Shown piece by piece: positions 45,458-57,012 of a DNA stretch of 64,000 nucleotides. The notes beneath the pieces are model-generated. The model was not told the DNA's origin, made no database searches, and worked only from the letters and a program-made list of their open reading frames with translations. The DNA comes from Tretioscincus oriximinensis (Eukaryota > Chordata > Lepidosauria > Squamata > Gymnophthalmidae): positions 346,755 through 410,754 of the forward strand of contig JAJVDF010000967.1 in the NCBI GenBank assembly GCA_022410635.1, written 5' to 3'. Positions within the stretch are counted from its first letter, which is position 1. The number at the start of each line of letters is the position of its first letter. The position numbers and the translations under genes are program-made.

Positions 45458-46974
45458 CTTCCCCTCCCTCCCTCTGAGGCAAATAAGAAGCGGACACCTC
45501 TGTCAACTTGCTACACCACAAGTTTTACCCGGCAGAAAGGCCAATAACCTTGGTCAGTTCCCCTTTATATGCTGACCAGCCAGCTACTTGAAGCCCTATT
45601 GACTGGCTCCTCCAGCCTTGCCCCCTCCCAAACAGGGAATCAGGAAGCCACGCTCCTTCCCAGGCCTGCTCTTCCCCCCTCCTTCTGGGATAGCACAGTA
45701 AGTATATAAAACAAATACAAACCTTAAAATGGCAAACGTCAACTCCTCCCACCAACAAGATTGACCACAGGGGCTTGCCACTTTTTAGCAAGGCTGTTGG
45801 TCAAGTGCAGTCATCAGTAAGAGACCCAACATATAAAAATGTCTACAAAAGTCTCATGAGTCTCTGGGCTCAAAGTCTTTGAAGAGGCTCCTGCTGCTCT
45901 TGGTCAAGGTCTGGATAAAATGGTAGTTCCCCAGTGAAGATCCAGTGCTTCTCCAATGATGGCTGTCCCCCTGGCTCTCCACTGGGTGGAGTGGTCATCT
46001 GGCATCAGTCCTCCGACTCCTGCTGGTCCTGGGCACCATGGCAAGGCCTCGGCAACTCCGTCTTCTCCTCATCCGCCATAGATGATGTCACCAGGGCTCT
46101 CCTCCGACAAGTGATGCCACTTTAGTAGTTTTTGACCACCTCCCACAGCTTTTCTACACCAGCACAAGGGAGTATGGTCTGCTTGAATTAGGAAATGCCG
46201 GCCCCACAGATAATGACATTTCTTGTGAAGGACCCTTACAATGATTAGGCATCCCCTCGCTGTAGTGGACAGTAAGGTTTCTGCTGCAGCCAGCTCCTTG
46301 CTGAGGAACCAGATAGGATATTGTTGCCTATCTGCTCCCTCCTGGCTTGTCACAGCCCCAAGCCCTCTACTGGCAGCCTTTGTTACTAAGTATGCTTTCT
46401 TGTATTGAGGGTCTGTTAACACAGGCCTCCTCATCACAGATCTCTTGAGGCAGATAAAGCCCTCCTCCAGGTTCATATGCTAAATCACCTTCTCTGGAGG
46501 ATGCACAATCTCCAGCTTTATTATTTGCTTAACCTCCTGGTCAACTGTTTCAGGGATCTTGTCTGTGACCCTATAGGGTGGGGTTGCTATAGGCCTGTCA
46601 CAGGTGTCTATTATTCCTTGCTGAACCCTTTTTTGCACACCCTAGTCTGCCTGAGAAAGTACTTACGATTTCTCCCAACAGCTGTCTTATTTGCCAGGAT
46701 TGATCCCCACTTAAACCTCTGTCCAGAACTATTTGTTCTAGGGAATCTCCACCCCTGGCGTCACTGTCGATAAGGGGTATAAAGTGCTCTTCCCCTTCAC
46801 ATGGTGTGAAAGCATAAAGTATCATGTTCTCCCTTCTCACACAGGGTTTCATTGAGTTGGGATGAACCAGCATCTCCCTGCCTGTCTCAGGGCCTTTATC
46901 TCCCTCTACAGACCACTGGCTCTTCAATGAACCCAAAGGGCCGCACACCTCTCTCTCATACCACAACTGGACAA
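45023..46974 (-). mobile_element. Decayed Ty3/gypsy LTR retrotransposon
   Basis: Read on the minus strand, the frame at about 46840-46600 contains a short block resembling the protease-to-RT linker of gypsy elements (QIRQLLGEIVSTFSGRLG). The next frame (46476-46069) encodes an RNase H-like domain: RRPVLTDPQYKKAYLVTKAA, GLGAVTSQ, YPIWFLSKELAAAE, then YLWGRHFLIQADHTPLCW. The intervening reverse transcriptase core is deleted, and no integrase is recognisable between RNase H and the LTR. One LTR (45023-45457) with a polypurine tract follows. The 5' LTR, gag and start are missing, and the 5' side is cut by the CR1 at about 46975. The long minus-strand frame that continues through CR1 is a chance join. 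Confidence 0.8.
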
Positions 46975-49257
46975 GGGCAGTTCCACGTGCAGGACCAGCT
47001 AGGCAGGCAGAGATTAGAAGCTTCAATGCGTGGATGAGGCTGTGGTGTCGTGAGGAAGGATTTAGATTTGTCAGGAACTGGGGGACATTTTGGGACAGGC
47101 CATACCTGTACAAAAAGGACAGGTTGCACTTGAACCAAGATGGAACCAGACTGCTGGCACTTAATATTAAAAAGGTTGCAAAGCAGCTTTTAAACTGATA
47201 TCTGGGGGAAAGCCGACAGGAGCTGGGCAGCATCTGGTTCGAGATAGTGTAAATGTAAATGCAATTGCTGAGGAACAGAATTATGCAGATAATATAGTAT
47301 TGGAAGGGGAACCAGGATGTAGTATTCAAGTAAAAAGCTGTAATGAGCAAACTATGGTTTCTCACAAATTTATGGTGCCTAACTTGCACCGGAGAAGGTC
47401 GTATAAATGCCTGTGAATGACAATAATGTTGATATTATTGGCATAACTGAAACCTGGTGGACAGAAGAAAACCAATGGGATACAGTAATCCCAGGTTACA
47501 AACTATACAGAAAAAATAGGAAAGGGAGACCTGGTGGCGGTGTAGCCTTGTATGTTAAAGAAGAGGTTGAATCCTATGAACTGCAATTTCCAGGTAAAAC
47601 AGACTCATCCACAGAAGCACTGTAGATAACATTATCAGGTCAGAAAACAAGTCTAATATTGGGAGTATGCTACTGGCCTCCTAACCAACCACCTGAAGGC
47701 GATACTCATTTGGAACATGAGGTCATTGAAGCTTCCAAAAAGGGAAGGATATTAATAATGGGAGACTTCAACTATCCACACATTGATTGGGCAAACTCTT
47801 GTTCAACTCATGAAAAAGAAATAAAATTCTTAGACCTGCTAACTGATTGCTTCCTAGAGCAGGTGGTTTTAGAACCAACCAGAGGCAAGGGAATCCTGGA
47901 TTTAGTCCTAGGTAATGAACAGGACCTGATTGAAGATGTAACTGTAACTGATCCCACAGGAAACAGTGACCACAATACAATAACTTTCAAACTGAATGTG
48001 GATAGAAAATTGTCGAGCAGTTCTAATACAGAAACCTTCAACTTTCACAGAGGAAATTTTCCCAAAATGAGGAAATTGGTAAAACAAAAATTAAAAGGGA
48101 AAGTGAGAAAAGTCCAGTCCCTTCAAAAAGCGTGGAAATTGTTTGCAAATACAATATTGGAAGCTCAAATAAAATGCATTCCCAAGAGAAGAAAGGGTTC
48201 TGCCAAGTCCAAGAAGACACCCATATGGCTTACCTCTTCAGTAAAAGAAGTAATTAGAATGAAGAGAAATTCATTTAAAAAGTGGAAGGCCTATCCTAGT
48301 GAGGAGAACAGAAGAGAGCACAAACTGTGGCAAACCAAATGCAAGGTGGTAGTCAGGGTTGCAAAGAAAAGCTTTGAAGAGCACATTGCAAAGAATATTA
48401 AAAGAAATAATAAGGACTTTTTCAAATATATCAGAAATAAGAATCCTACCAGGAAAGCAGTCGGACCACTAGATAGCAATGGACAAAAGGGCATAATCAA
48501 GGAGGACGTGGAGATTGCAGAGAGGTTAAATGAATTTTTTGCTTCAGTTTTCACTGAAGAAGACACAGGGAATTTACCTGCAACAGATTTAATTTTCTCA
48601 TAAAGAACACCAGAGGAATTAAACAGGATAGAGATAACAAGGGAGGAGTTCCTTGCTAGCCTTAATAAGCTAAACATTTATAAATNCCCAGGGCCAGACG
48701 GCATTCACCCAAGAATTCTTAAAGAACTCAAATGTGAAATTGCTGAACTTCTAACTAAAATATTTAATCTTTCCTTAAGGTCAGGCATAGTACCAGTAGA
48801 TTGGAGGGTAGCTAATGTAACACCAATCTTCAAAAAAGGATCCCGGGGTGATCCCGGAAATTAAAGACCCATCAGTTTAACATCAATTCCAGGTAAAGTG
48901 TTGGAAACCATAATTAAGGACAAAATTAATAACACGGAGAAGCACGCATTGCTGAATGAAACTCAGCATGGCTTCAGCAAAGGTAAATCATGCCTTACCA
49001 ACCTGCTATAATTCTTTGAGAGTGTTAACATACTTGTAGATAAAGGGGATCCAGTTGATATTGTCTATCTAGATTTCCAGAAGGCATGTGATAAAGTCCC
49101 CCATCAAAGGCTTCTAAAAAAGCTCCATACTCATGGTATAAGAGGACAGACTTTGTCCTGGATTGGAAACTGGCTAAAAGATAGAAAACAAAGGGTAGTA
49201 TTAAATGGACAGTTCTCTGAGTGGAAAGAGGTAAGAAGTACTGGGACCTTTGCTTTG
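46975..49257 (+). mobile_element. CR1 LINE: end of ORF1, endonuclease and RT, 3'-truncated
   Basis: Near 46990-47196 the end of ORF1 is visible: FVRNWG, then LYKKDRLHLNQDGTRLLAL, the D-x-x-H end of the CR1 esterase-like domain, followed by a stop. ORF2 runs through the endonuclease (47407-47625 and 47659 onward), with IGITETWWTEE, then MGDFNYPHIDWA and GNSDHNTITF carrying the catalytic residues, and a single stop near 47624. The RT (48600-49235) includes PVDWRVANVTPIFKKGSRGD, then YLDFQKACDKVPHQ and GNWLKDRKQRVVLNGQFSE. A roughly 20-bp deletion at 49237 and truncation near 49257 remove the FADD box and the 3' UTR. Losing the 3' end is atypical for a LINE and implies a later deletion. Confidence 0.92.
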
Positions 49258-49809
49258 AAATTAGAAAATTTCAATATTAAAATATTCCTTTTAATAGTTG
49301 CTTAAAAGAACCTTTGGGATATGCTTAGCTCCTAGGTATTAAAAGCTCCTTACTTGATAAATATATTATGAAACATTGATAATACTTNGCAGAAGTCAAA
49401 TCAACTTTAAAATAGTTATTTCTGAATGTAAGAAGAAGCATATTCTTAATGTCAAGNTAGCCTCCAAGCAATGTTTAAAATAATCTTTTAAGTACACAAA
49501 ATACTCTTGCACTGAAAAGTATACTTTATTAGCGATAGGTTTTTTCAGAATTTTTAGTTGTATATGTTTTTCATTTTATAAGTATCTTATTTTTTAATCA
49601 AGTTTAAAGTTGATTATGGAAAATTAAACATAAATCAATAAAGCAGGAAAAGGCAATTAAAATATTTTTGATGTATTCCAATTCCTTTATTTTTAGTTTG
49701 TAGCTGCAAATATTCTGAATATTTCACTAGGTTTTTTTTTTTNAAAAAAGAAGAAACAGACAAGTCTACAGTATCCTGGAGTTGACAAGTTTCCCAACTG
49801 TTTCTTATG

Positions 49810-50233
49810 TAGGGTTGCCATATTTTGGCAGCCCAAAATTGGGATGGGGTGGGGGAGGTGCGCACAGAACAGAGAGGTGCGCGCAGAACAGAGCTGCACA
49901 AAAGCTCTGTTCTGTCAAAAACCCAGGCGTTTTTCCTCTGCTGGAGGTGAGATAGCGTGCTCTGCCTGACAGCAGGTGCGAAACCCCGCCTCCAGCAGAG
50001 GATCAGCTACGGCAAGCTCCGAGGTTCCTTCCAGAACCCTGGAAAGCATTGCCCGGGCTGCAGCCGTCAGCCCTGACGACTCTTTTTCCTTTAAAATCCT
50101 GGATTTTTACATTCCCTGATGCAGCATCGGGGAATGTAAAAATCTGGGATTTTCTCTTAAAACCCAGAGGGGACTANNTTTTAGTCCCCAAACCTGGGAT
50201 TGTCCTGCCTTCCAAGGATGTATGGCAACCTTA
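49810..50233. mobile_element. hAT-like MITE (424 bp), same family as 2416
   Basis: Termini TAGGGTTGCCATA and (T)ATGGCAACCTTA form a terminal inverted repeat. The perfect 8-bp duplication TTCTTATG flanks it (49802-49809 and 50234-50241). Internal inverted repeats are present: 'cctctgctggaggt' against 'cctccagcagagg', and 'acattccctgatgcagcatc' + 'ggggaatgt'. There is no transposase. The ends and TSD size match 2416-2997. Confidence 0.85.
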
Positions 50234-50523
50234 TTCTTATGTCAGGTTTCAGTAGGGATTCATATTATCAAATTTCCAGAGGAATCAGTTAATCTTGCAT
50301 GACAAATTCTCAACCATTACTAGTCTGACTTGTCTATTTCTATAGTTCTCTTTTAATAAATTTTTATTATTGATTTATTTACATTTTTATCTTATCCTAA
50401 AGTTGAAAGCATTAGAATGGGTTGCAGGAATTAAAAGCAACATATAAAGTGAAGACACATTGGAGCACATTGCCTGTTTGAAAGCAGCCAACTCAGCTGG
50501 TTCTTAGGCCTAATTTGCACAGG

Positions 50524-50577
50524 GTTCAGTAATGTTATTTAAAATCTGATACATAATATCTAAAACACATTAAAGAT
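50524..50577. repeat. Diverged member of the 40721 palindrome family
   Basis: 'gttcagtaatgttatttaaa' + 'atctg' facing 'atctaaaacacattaaag' resembles the inner arms of 40721-40822 with many changes. Confidence 0.4.
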
Positions 50578-50979
50578 GTTGTAATGGACTTAAAGTTTCT
50601 TATTGANTTCTGTACAAATCCAGTCTTAGCACCGTCTCCCATCTTGTCTATTAGTGAAGTTCTTTCACAGTTATTCAATTGCACATAGTTCTGTCTGTGA
50701 TCCAATAAATATTTACAGGAAGCTAGTAAACATGTCATGAATGCAGTTGGTGTGTCACTCTTTTTCACCATAAAAATATGAACAATGAATGTAATACCAT
50801 CTTGTCTATTTTAAAGTCAAAACTTAACTGATTCAACACCTAGTGACAGGTAAAAAGTACGATCCAGGTGTACTTTTCCAATCTGCATTTCTTAAATACT
50901 GTATTTAATATTTCTGATAGAAAAAGTATTTTAACCTTACTCCCTTGTTTTACTTTCCTAGTTGCTTGCAAGATGAAAT

Positions 50980-51045
50980 TAACCAGGAAACATGTTTTTT
51001 TCCTGCTTTGGTCCAGTTCTTCAGGATTGAACATGGATTAAAAAT
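50980..51045. repeat. Partial member of the 14634 palindrome family
   Basis: 'accaggaaacatgttttttt' + 'cctgctttggtccagttctt' + 'caggattgaacatggatta' parallels the centre and right arm of 14634-14763. The left arm is not recognisable. Confidence 0.5.
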
Positions 51046-52848
51046 GTTGAAACAGCACCTAAATCTAGTTTTTTAAAATTGTACAGTAAATTGTGATTAA
51101 TTTTTTTTTTGGGGGGAAGGATGGTGGAGGTAGTAATATTTATATTTTATCAATATAATAAAACTCCTTTGAAAAGTTACTCTATGTATGTTTTTTCTTT
51201 TGCCGAAACTAATCAATTCGTGGAACAAAATGAATAGAATGACATCTCTATCTTACCAGGAATAATTCTCCAAAGTTGATAGAATAAATGCTTTCAAAAT
51301 ACACAAGTACATTTGAAGCTAAATATTAACTCTTTTCTGTTAGGTAACATATTCTTTGTGTTATACAGTAATCTAGATAATGGCAGTGGTTGTGTCAACT
51401 GAATTGATATGGATCATTCTTTTTACATGAAAGAAAAGGTCAGGTGTGCCAATTGTACTTGTGAGCAATGTGCTGAGGCCTGAAGTTGTTTCTTCTCTAA
51501 ATAGCACACCCAGAAGCAGAAAAGAGTTTCTGTCCTGTTCTGGTTGAAGGAGTATCTGTCTTCCTAGATCCTCAAGGAAATGCCATTAATTGCACAGACC
51601 AAATTGCCTGTCAACCGTACACAAGGCACAAGGTGGAGGATCGCTTACTTATGGCAGTTACACCTGTGGCAGATATTCATTATGTACAGGCTAAACTGAC
51701 TCCAAAGCAGTTAACTGTATTTTTAAGCCAATTTGATTTTTGTGTGTGTAGAACTAAGACTTTCTGTTCACANCATTTAATCTAAATATATTATTTGAAT
51801 GGAAATGTTGCTGTATACATTTTGCTAAAAGCACCACAGAAGTTGAACTTGCAATTTGAAATTATGCATTTAATTGAACTTCATTTTCCCACTATAAAAG
51901 GGAGCTGCATTGCACTGCTTGTGAATACACGCACTTGTCATCCACTAAAAGCATGTCTAGTTGGTTTTAATTTTAAGAGATAAAGTATTGCCAAACTTAT
52001 CAGAAGTACAGGATGTTTATTGGGTTTTTTCCTCATTCTTTTAGTGTTATGAGAATTATTCATATCACAAATTTACATTAATTCAAAAAAGAGAGATTAA
52101 AAAAGAATTGTAGATTATTTTTTTTAAAAAAAAACCTTGTATCTTGAACAAAAAGTGTATTATCTTCCACTTGACCAAATCGGTGCAGGGTCAATTAATA
52201 CAAAATACCAGACAACAGTTCATTACTTTGGGAACAGCTCCGGTCATTATACAATCAACTGAACTGATTTGTTCTGTTAGTGTAGAAACAATGCCAAGAT
52301 TTGTGCAGTCTATTATGGCTTTGTGGAAGAGACCAAAAAGCACAGGCTCCATATGGTCTTCTACCTGTCATAGGGAGAAAAATACTATCAAAGCTGAGTT
52401 TGTTTTGCAGAAAGTGAGAAAGTACTCTAACCATACGTTTTACTAGCTGGAGCCCTGTGATGGATAGTGGCAGCTACTTCATTCACACTGTTGACCCATG
52501 CATAGTTCTCACCCAGGTCATGTTTGCATGCTCGCTACTTAGGCTGATTCTAGTTTTTCTGGATCAAATCACACTTCTTAAATTTGTTGTTGGTTCCTGT
52601 TTTTGGTTGTGTGAAGGTATGTTGAATTGGCTATTTGCTTAGTAATTAGTGATGAACCAAATGAGTAAGAACCTAAGTTACTATGAGAAAAGATTTTTTG
52701 AAAACTGAAATAAAAAAAAATGGCTTTCACAAATTATCAACATTACTTGGGAAAGAGAGAACATGAATGCTCCAGTTAATAAAGAGGATAAATAGATTTA
52801 ATGGAGAATTTAGAGGGGAAATTAGACTGAATTGAATTTATTCTTTTA
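51046..52848. other. No gene recognised
   Basis: AT-rich DNA. The stretches 51480-51720 and 52144-52446 are less AT-rich, and the latter has a 100-codon plus-strand frame that I do not recognise and that has no Kozak-like start, splice context or domain. Nothing here supports a gene. Confidence 0.4.
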
Positions 52849-52932
52849 CATCCTACATCACTTATTTATTCCACAATATAGCATGGATATTCTGGAATCC
52901 AACTATAGTGGAATAAATAAGTGATGTGGGAT
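52849..52932. repeat. 84-bp palindrome, 31-bp arms
   Basis: 'catcctacatcacttattta' + 'ttccac' pairs with 'gtggaataaataagtgatgt' + 'gggatg', with about three mismatches and a roughly 22-base centre. The transcript would fold into a long hairpin. Its family is unknown and no second copy was seen. Confidence 0.75.
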
Positions 52933-53324
52933 GCAGCCTTTGCCTTTGATGTCAGATAGAAGTGCTTACTCTAATGTCTGTTCTAAATATTACAATTCTA
53001 AGTCAACATTCATAATTGTTGAATTTATATTTGGTCAGTAAAGAAGAAGATTTTAATTATCCATATACTTACTAGAAGATGAATCAACCTTCCAATATTA
53101 ATAACCCAGTGTTTCAATAGAAATCAATTTAGTTGTTTGTGGGGGGGGTTGAGTATGTGCTTTTTGTATGGTAAAAGCTCAATAAGTTTTATTCTTTTTC
53201 AGCTTTATTCCATCTGCGAGAGTTACATATCCAGTCTTGGATACTCTTATTAAATCATCCTCGTTTCATTAAAAACTTCATCTTCAATCATTGAGCTTTA
53301 AACAATGAGACTATATTGACTCTT

Positions 53325-53480
53325 CTTGTTGTTCAATCATTCAGTGGTGTTCAGTTCAGTGGCAACTCCATGGGCCATAAAAAAACAGGCCCTGTCTGCC
53401 TCTTGTCTTTCCACTGCCTCTTGAAATCTGGCTAAGCTCATGCTTGTTGCATTCCTGATACTATCTATCAAACTTGTTCT
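53325..53480 (+). repeat. RTE/BovB-like fragment
   Basis: 'attcagtggtgttcagttca' + 'gtggcaactccatggg', then 'ggccctgtctgcctcttgtc' and 'tggctaagctcatgcttgtt' keep the order of a BovB-type 3' region, as at 29540-29725. Strongly diverged. Confidence 0.45.
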
Positions 53481-54239
53481 TGGCCAAAATTATGCTCCTT
53501 ATTCTGTTTTATAGTTATGACGCAACTATGGTGTACCAGAACTCTCATCTTTTAATTTGAGTTCATCATTCAAACAGACTGTCTAAAATGAGATGTTAGA
53601 AACCATTCCTTATTTCCTTAAATTGTTTACAGTCAAATTTCCCCAAATTTCTACACATCTTTTTGGACAAGAATTAATCTCTGTGTTTTTCTTTCAAGCT
53701 GTTTACAGAGGAACATTTGGATCACTAGGCTCTTTTAGCAGTGAAAGTCTTTTCCCTTAGTTGTGCTGAAAGAGAAGCTTTTCCAATGTCTTCAGGGTCT
53801 GAATATATCCCTTCTGAAAGGGTAATCTTAAATTATTCTTGCCAAATTCAGTTGACAGATGATTTGAACCCTTGTTGCCCTGGTTATAACAAAAAAGTTC
53901 ATGCTTGAATCTGTATTTTTCTTCNTCCAGCTCAATCTCTTTTTCTTTTGTGATGAGTTTTTTTCTTTTAGATTATAACACTGATGTCAGTGAATGGCTT
54001 GTCATAATAACTGTGGTCCACAGTGATTTCTAATTACTGGATTGAATTTTATTATGCTATAGGTTGTTAAAAAAAGTTACTTTGATGTTTTAGGTAATAT
54101 CTGTGAAGAGGAGCTTAATGTCTTTTCTGCTCTCAGTGTTATTTGCTACATTGCCAGCTTCATAATTTCCATTATATTCACTGTGTTATATAGAAATACT
54201 TAATGTCAGGAAGGCAGTATTTACTGAAACACACAAGTT

Positions 54240-54690
54240 CAGAATTCATCATGATTCTGTGAGAAATCCAGTCGCCCTTTGCTCCCCACCCCCTCCTGAA
54301 TTGGAATGAAATGTACCTTAAACTGTGGTGAAATACATCACATACGGCAACAGCGGGCCCTTGCTTCGCCTCTATTCCTGGTGTGAAATCGATACACTAT
54401 CTTTCCTCCTGACCTGTTCTGTGACCTCCATTGCAGCTTTCATGCTGAACAGCAATTGCTTTGAACAGCCTGGGTCTGCTGCAGCTCACAAATGATTCTG
54501 TGCTTTTGTCCAAAACTGATGCTGATAACAAAAGAACAATTTTAAATAATACAATTATATTAGTTTTTTAATTATGAATTACATAAAATTACTTGCTTTT
54601 CTATTATGAAGCCATTTTGGCAGTAGATACTTTGAATATGCAAATGAAATTGCTTCACACCGGGAAGAACTGAGGATTTTTGCTCCAAAA
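54240..54690. other. Candidate conserved non-coding element
   Basis: Repeat-free complex sequence, GC-richer than its flanks (54270-54500), then AT-rich with an octamer-like ATGCAAAT ('gaatatgcaaatgaaattgc' near 54635). No open frame of note. Proposed on texture and the octamer only. Confidence 0.3.
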
Positions 54691-55849
54691 NTTTTGTAGA
54701 AGTTTGTGACAGTTGCGAAGAACAGGAGTTGTCAGTATAAATTGTGTTGTAAGGTGAAAATGTTCTCTTTGGTGAATTTTGTAATAAATTAATCTATGCT
54801 TTTTCGTATTTTAAATTAAAGAAAGACTAATTTTTAATTTAACCAGGAACATAAAATATAAAAAAGAANTTTAAATATAATAATCTATTTAATTGTTACA
54901 CTATGAATTTGGAAAAGGATATGTGATATATCATTTAAGCCATTTGCGACAAAATTATTGACTTTGACAATAAGTAGGTATTTATATTGAAAATAATTGT
55001 TCATTAGTAGATAACATTAATAATCGTTAATATATTTTAAGGTGAGAAACTGCCTGTTATGTTAGCTCTGTTCTTACTTGTTTCTAATATATTGTTTGGG
55101 AATAAAATACAAAATATCTTCCAAAATAGTTCATATTTTTGGAGCTATTTTTATATTTCTGAAAATCATGTGAAATAATAACATTCACTTATTTACTCTT
55201 TCATTTGTGACGAGATATTTTATTGTCAGAGAGCAAGATTCAAAGTTACCTTTTTTGCCTATTTCGTAGCTAATTCCTTTTAAGCCTTTAAAATGCTAAT
55301 AAACTCCCTATTGTAAACTATTTTGACTACACTAAACAGTTTTTGGTTCTTGGTTCAGTTGGTGTGCAGTGGAATATATATCCATCACTTTTTTGTTTAT
55401 GGTAATTTCTACTTTTATTTCTAAAACTTCAATTATATTTTTCAGAAATGTTTATCAGTATTTTTCTTTTGTTTCTTTGTTATTTTCTTTGCTTATAAGG
55501 CAGTCTAATAAACAATGTATTTCTATAGTATAGCAATCGCTGTTCAATACCTATCTTTGGATCTTAATGCAATAGCCATTTACCAATTAATAGACAGAAC
55601 ATATATATAGAATTGTAATTCATGGTCGTGATGAAACGTAATTCACATTTAAAGTCTTTCAGTATGTTCTGAATTCTTGAAAATCAAAATAGTGTCTTTT
55701 ATGGAAGTATTTAAATATTGCAGCCAAGTGTTACTGAGGAAATGTGGTAGGCACTGTTGCATGGAATCTTTGTTGACCAAAATTGTATGGGTTTTCCTAA
55801 GAGTAGTTTGATTTGGCTATCTACATATTTATTTAACTACTATCTAAGA
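54691..55849. other. AT-rich unique sequence, no gene seen
   Basis: Very AT-rich DNA with no recognised repeat or exon. Confidence 0.4.
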
Positions 55850-57012
55850 GATATTGCAGGCACTAGGCATTGGGCTTAACTCGATGATTCTGTTTCTTCT
55901 GCTTCTCCTTTTCCTTCTCCTTTCCTCCTATCCTCTCCCTCCCTTCTTCTCTCCTCCTCCCCCTTCTTTTTTCTTCTTTCCTTCCATCCCCTCTCTTCCT
56001 CCTCCCTCTCTCCTATGCTCCCTCCGCTCTCCTCCCTCCCTTGTCTCTCCCTCCTCTCTGTTCCTCCTCATCCTCCAATCCCCTCTGCTTCCCTCTCCTA
56101 TGCTCCATGCTCCCCCTGTCTGTACTTGTTTCAGGGCCGGGATATTCTCAGGCTCTGTGCCCTTCGTACGGAGTTCATCAATGGACTGGGGAGCATTTGA
56201 GTTCCCCATGCAGACTGGACATCCAGTCACAAACAGATGTCCAGTCTGCACAGGGTATTCAAATGCTCTTCAGTCCATTCATGAACTCCATGTGGAGTGT
56301 GTGGACCCTGCAGGAGTCCCCAGCTTGGAACAGGTAGGACCAGGGGGAAGGAAAGGGAGAGGAGGAAGAGAAGATTGGGTAGGGGGAAGAGGAGGAGTGC
56401 AGTGTGGGAGGGCAGGAGTGGGGAGGAGACTGGAGGGCAGGGGTTATGGGAAGAAGGAGAAGGAAGAGGAAGGTAGGAGGGGATAGAAGGAGGAGGGGAA
56501 GGGGGTTTAGACCTGAAGCAGCTGCAGAGAATCTGTGGTGGCTGCTTTGGGGTTCTCCCANTTCTCAGATGGCGAGAAGGGGAGGGGAGAAAGGAGTAGC
56601 TCTGAGGGGAGAAGATGGGGGCATCAGTAGGGATGATCCAGCAGCATGCCAAGGCATTTCAGCAGCCCGGGTGCTGCTGAAAATCCTCGGCAAGCTGTTG
56701 GAGCTCCAGCAGGGACTTGAGTCCCCTGCCTGGGCAGCCAGGCAAGGGTGAGTGGATTGAGGGAGGGGAGGAGGGCGGGAGTAGGCCTGATCCCCAGGCT
56801 CCATTACTGGGAGTACTCAAAGGCTTTTGGGTGTCTTCCAGTAATGGAGGCAGCAGACTCGGGCCTACTCCAGGGTGGAAGAGAGGCATGGACAGACAGC
56901 TATGGCAATGCACCTGCTGCGATTGTCCTTGCCGCTGCTATCGCCTCTGGTGCCATCATAGGTGGCTGCAGTGACAATGCTGCCCTCTTCTGGAGCCCTT
57001 TTCAGTTATCCT
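55850..57012 (+). repeat. Foldback repeat family, largest copy
   Basis: 'ggcactaggcattgggctta' starts it, then about 230 bp of polypyrimidine (55890-56125). A palindrome centred near 56230 follows, then polypurine (56330-56510). The shared right half comes next: 'tgctttggggttctccca', 'gtgtcttccagtaatggagg' and 'caatgcacctgctgcgattg'. The 210-codon plus-strand frame and the minus-strand frames across it are low-complexity shadows. The copy ends near 57012, just short of the end block seen in the other copies. Confidence 0.65.
55890..56510. repeat. Long imperfect palindrome inside the foldback copy
   Basis: The core arms are 'ggagttcatcaatggactgg' + 'ggagcatttgag' (56170-56200) and 'tcaaatgctcttcagtccat' + 'tcatgaactcc' (56259-56289). 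'gcagactggacatc' and 'gatgtccagtctgc' face each other around 56230. Outside the core, polypyrimidine on the left mirrors polypurine on the right. Both strands therefore encode similar peptides starting MQTGH. Confidence 0.8.

Noticed and set aside
46598..47389. A 263-codon minus-strand frame treated as one gene
   Set aside because: It crosses the CR1/gypsy junction in the antisense direction of CR1. Only its last part (about 46600-46840) resembles gypsy.
52144..52446. A 100-codon plus-strand frame as a possible exon or small gene
   Set aside because: No family, promoter or splice signal is visible, and one frame of this length is expected by chance in 64 kb.
55854..56486. A 210-codon plus-strand frame
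   Set aside because: It spans polypyrimidine, the palindrome and polypurine. Similar peptides on both strands come from the inverted repeat, so it is not a protein.
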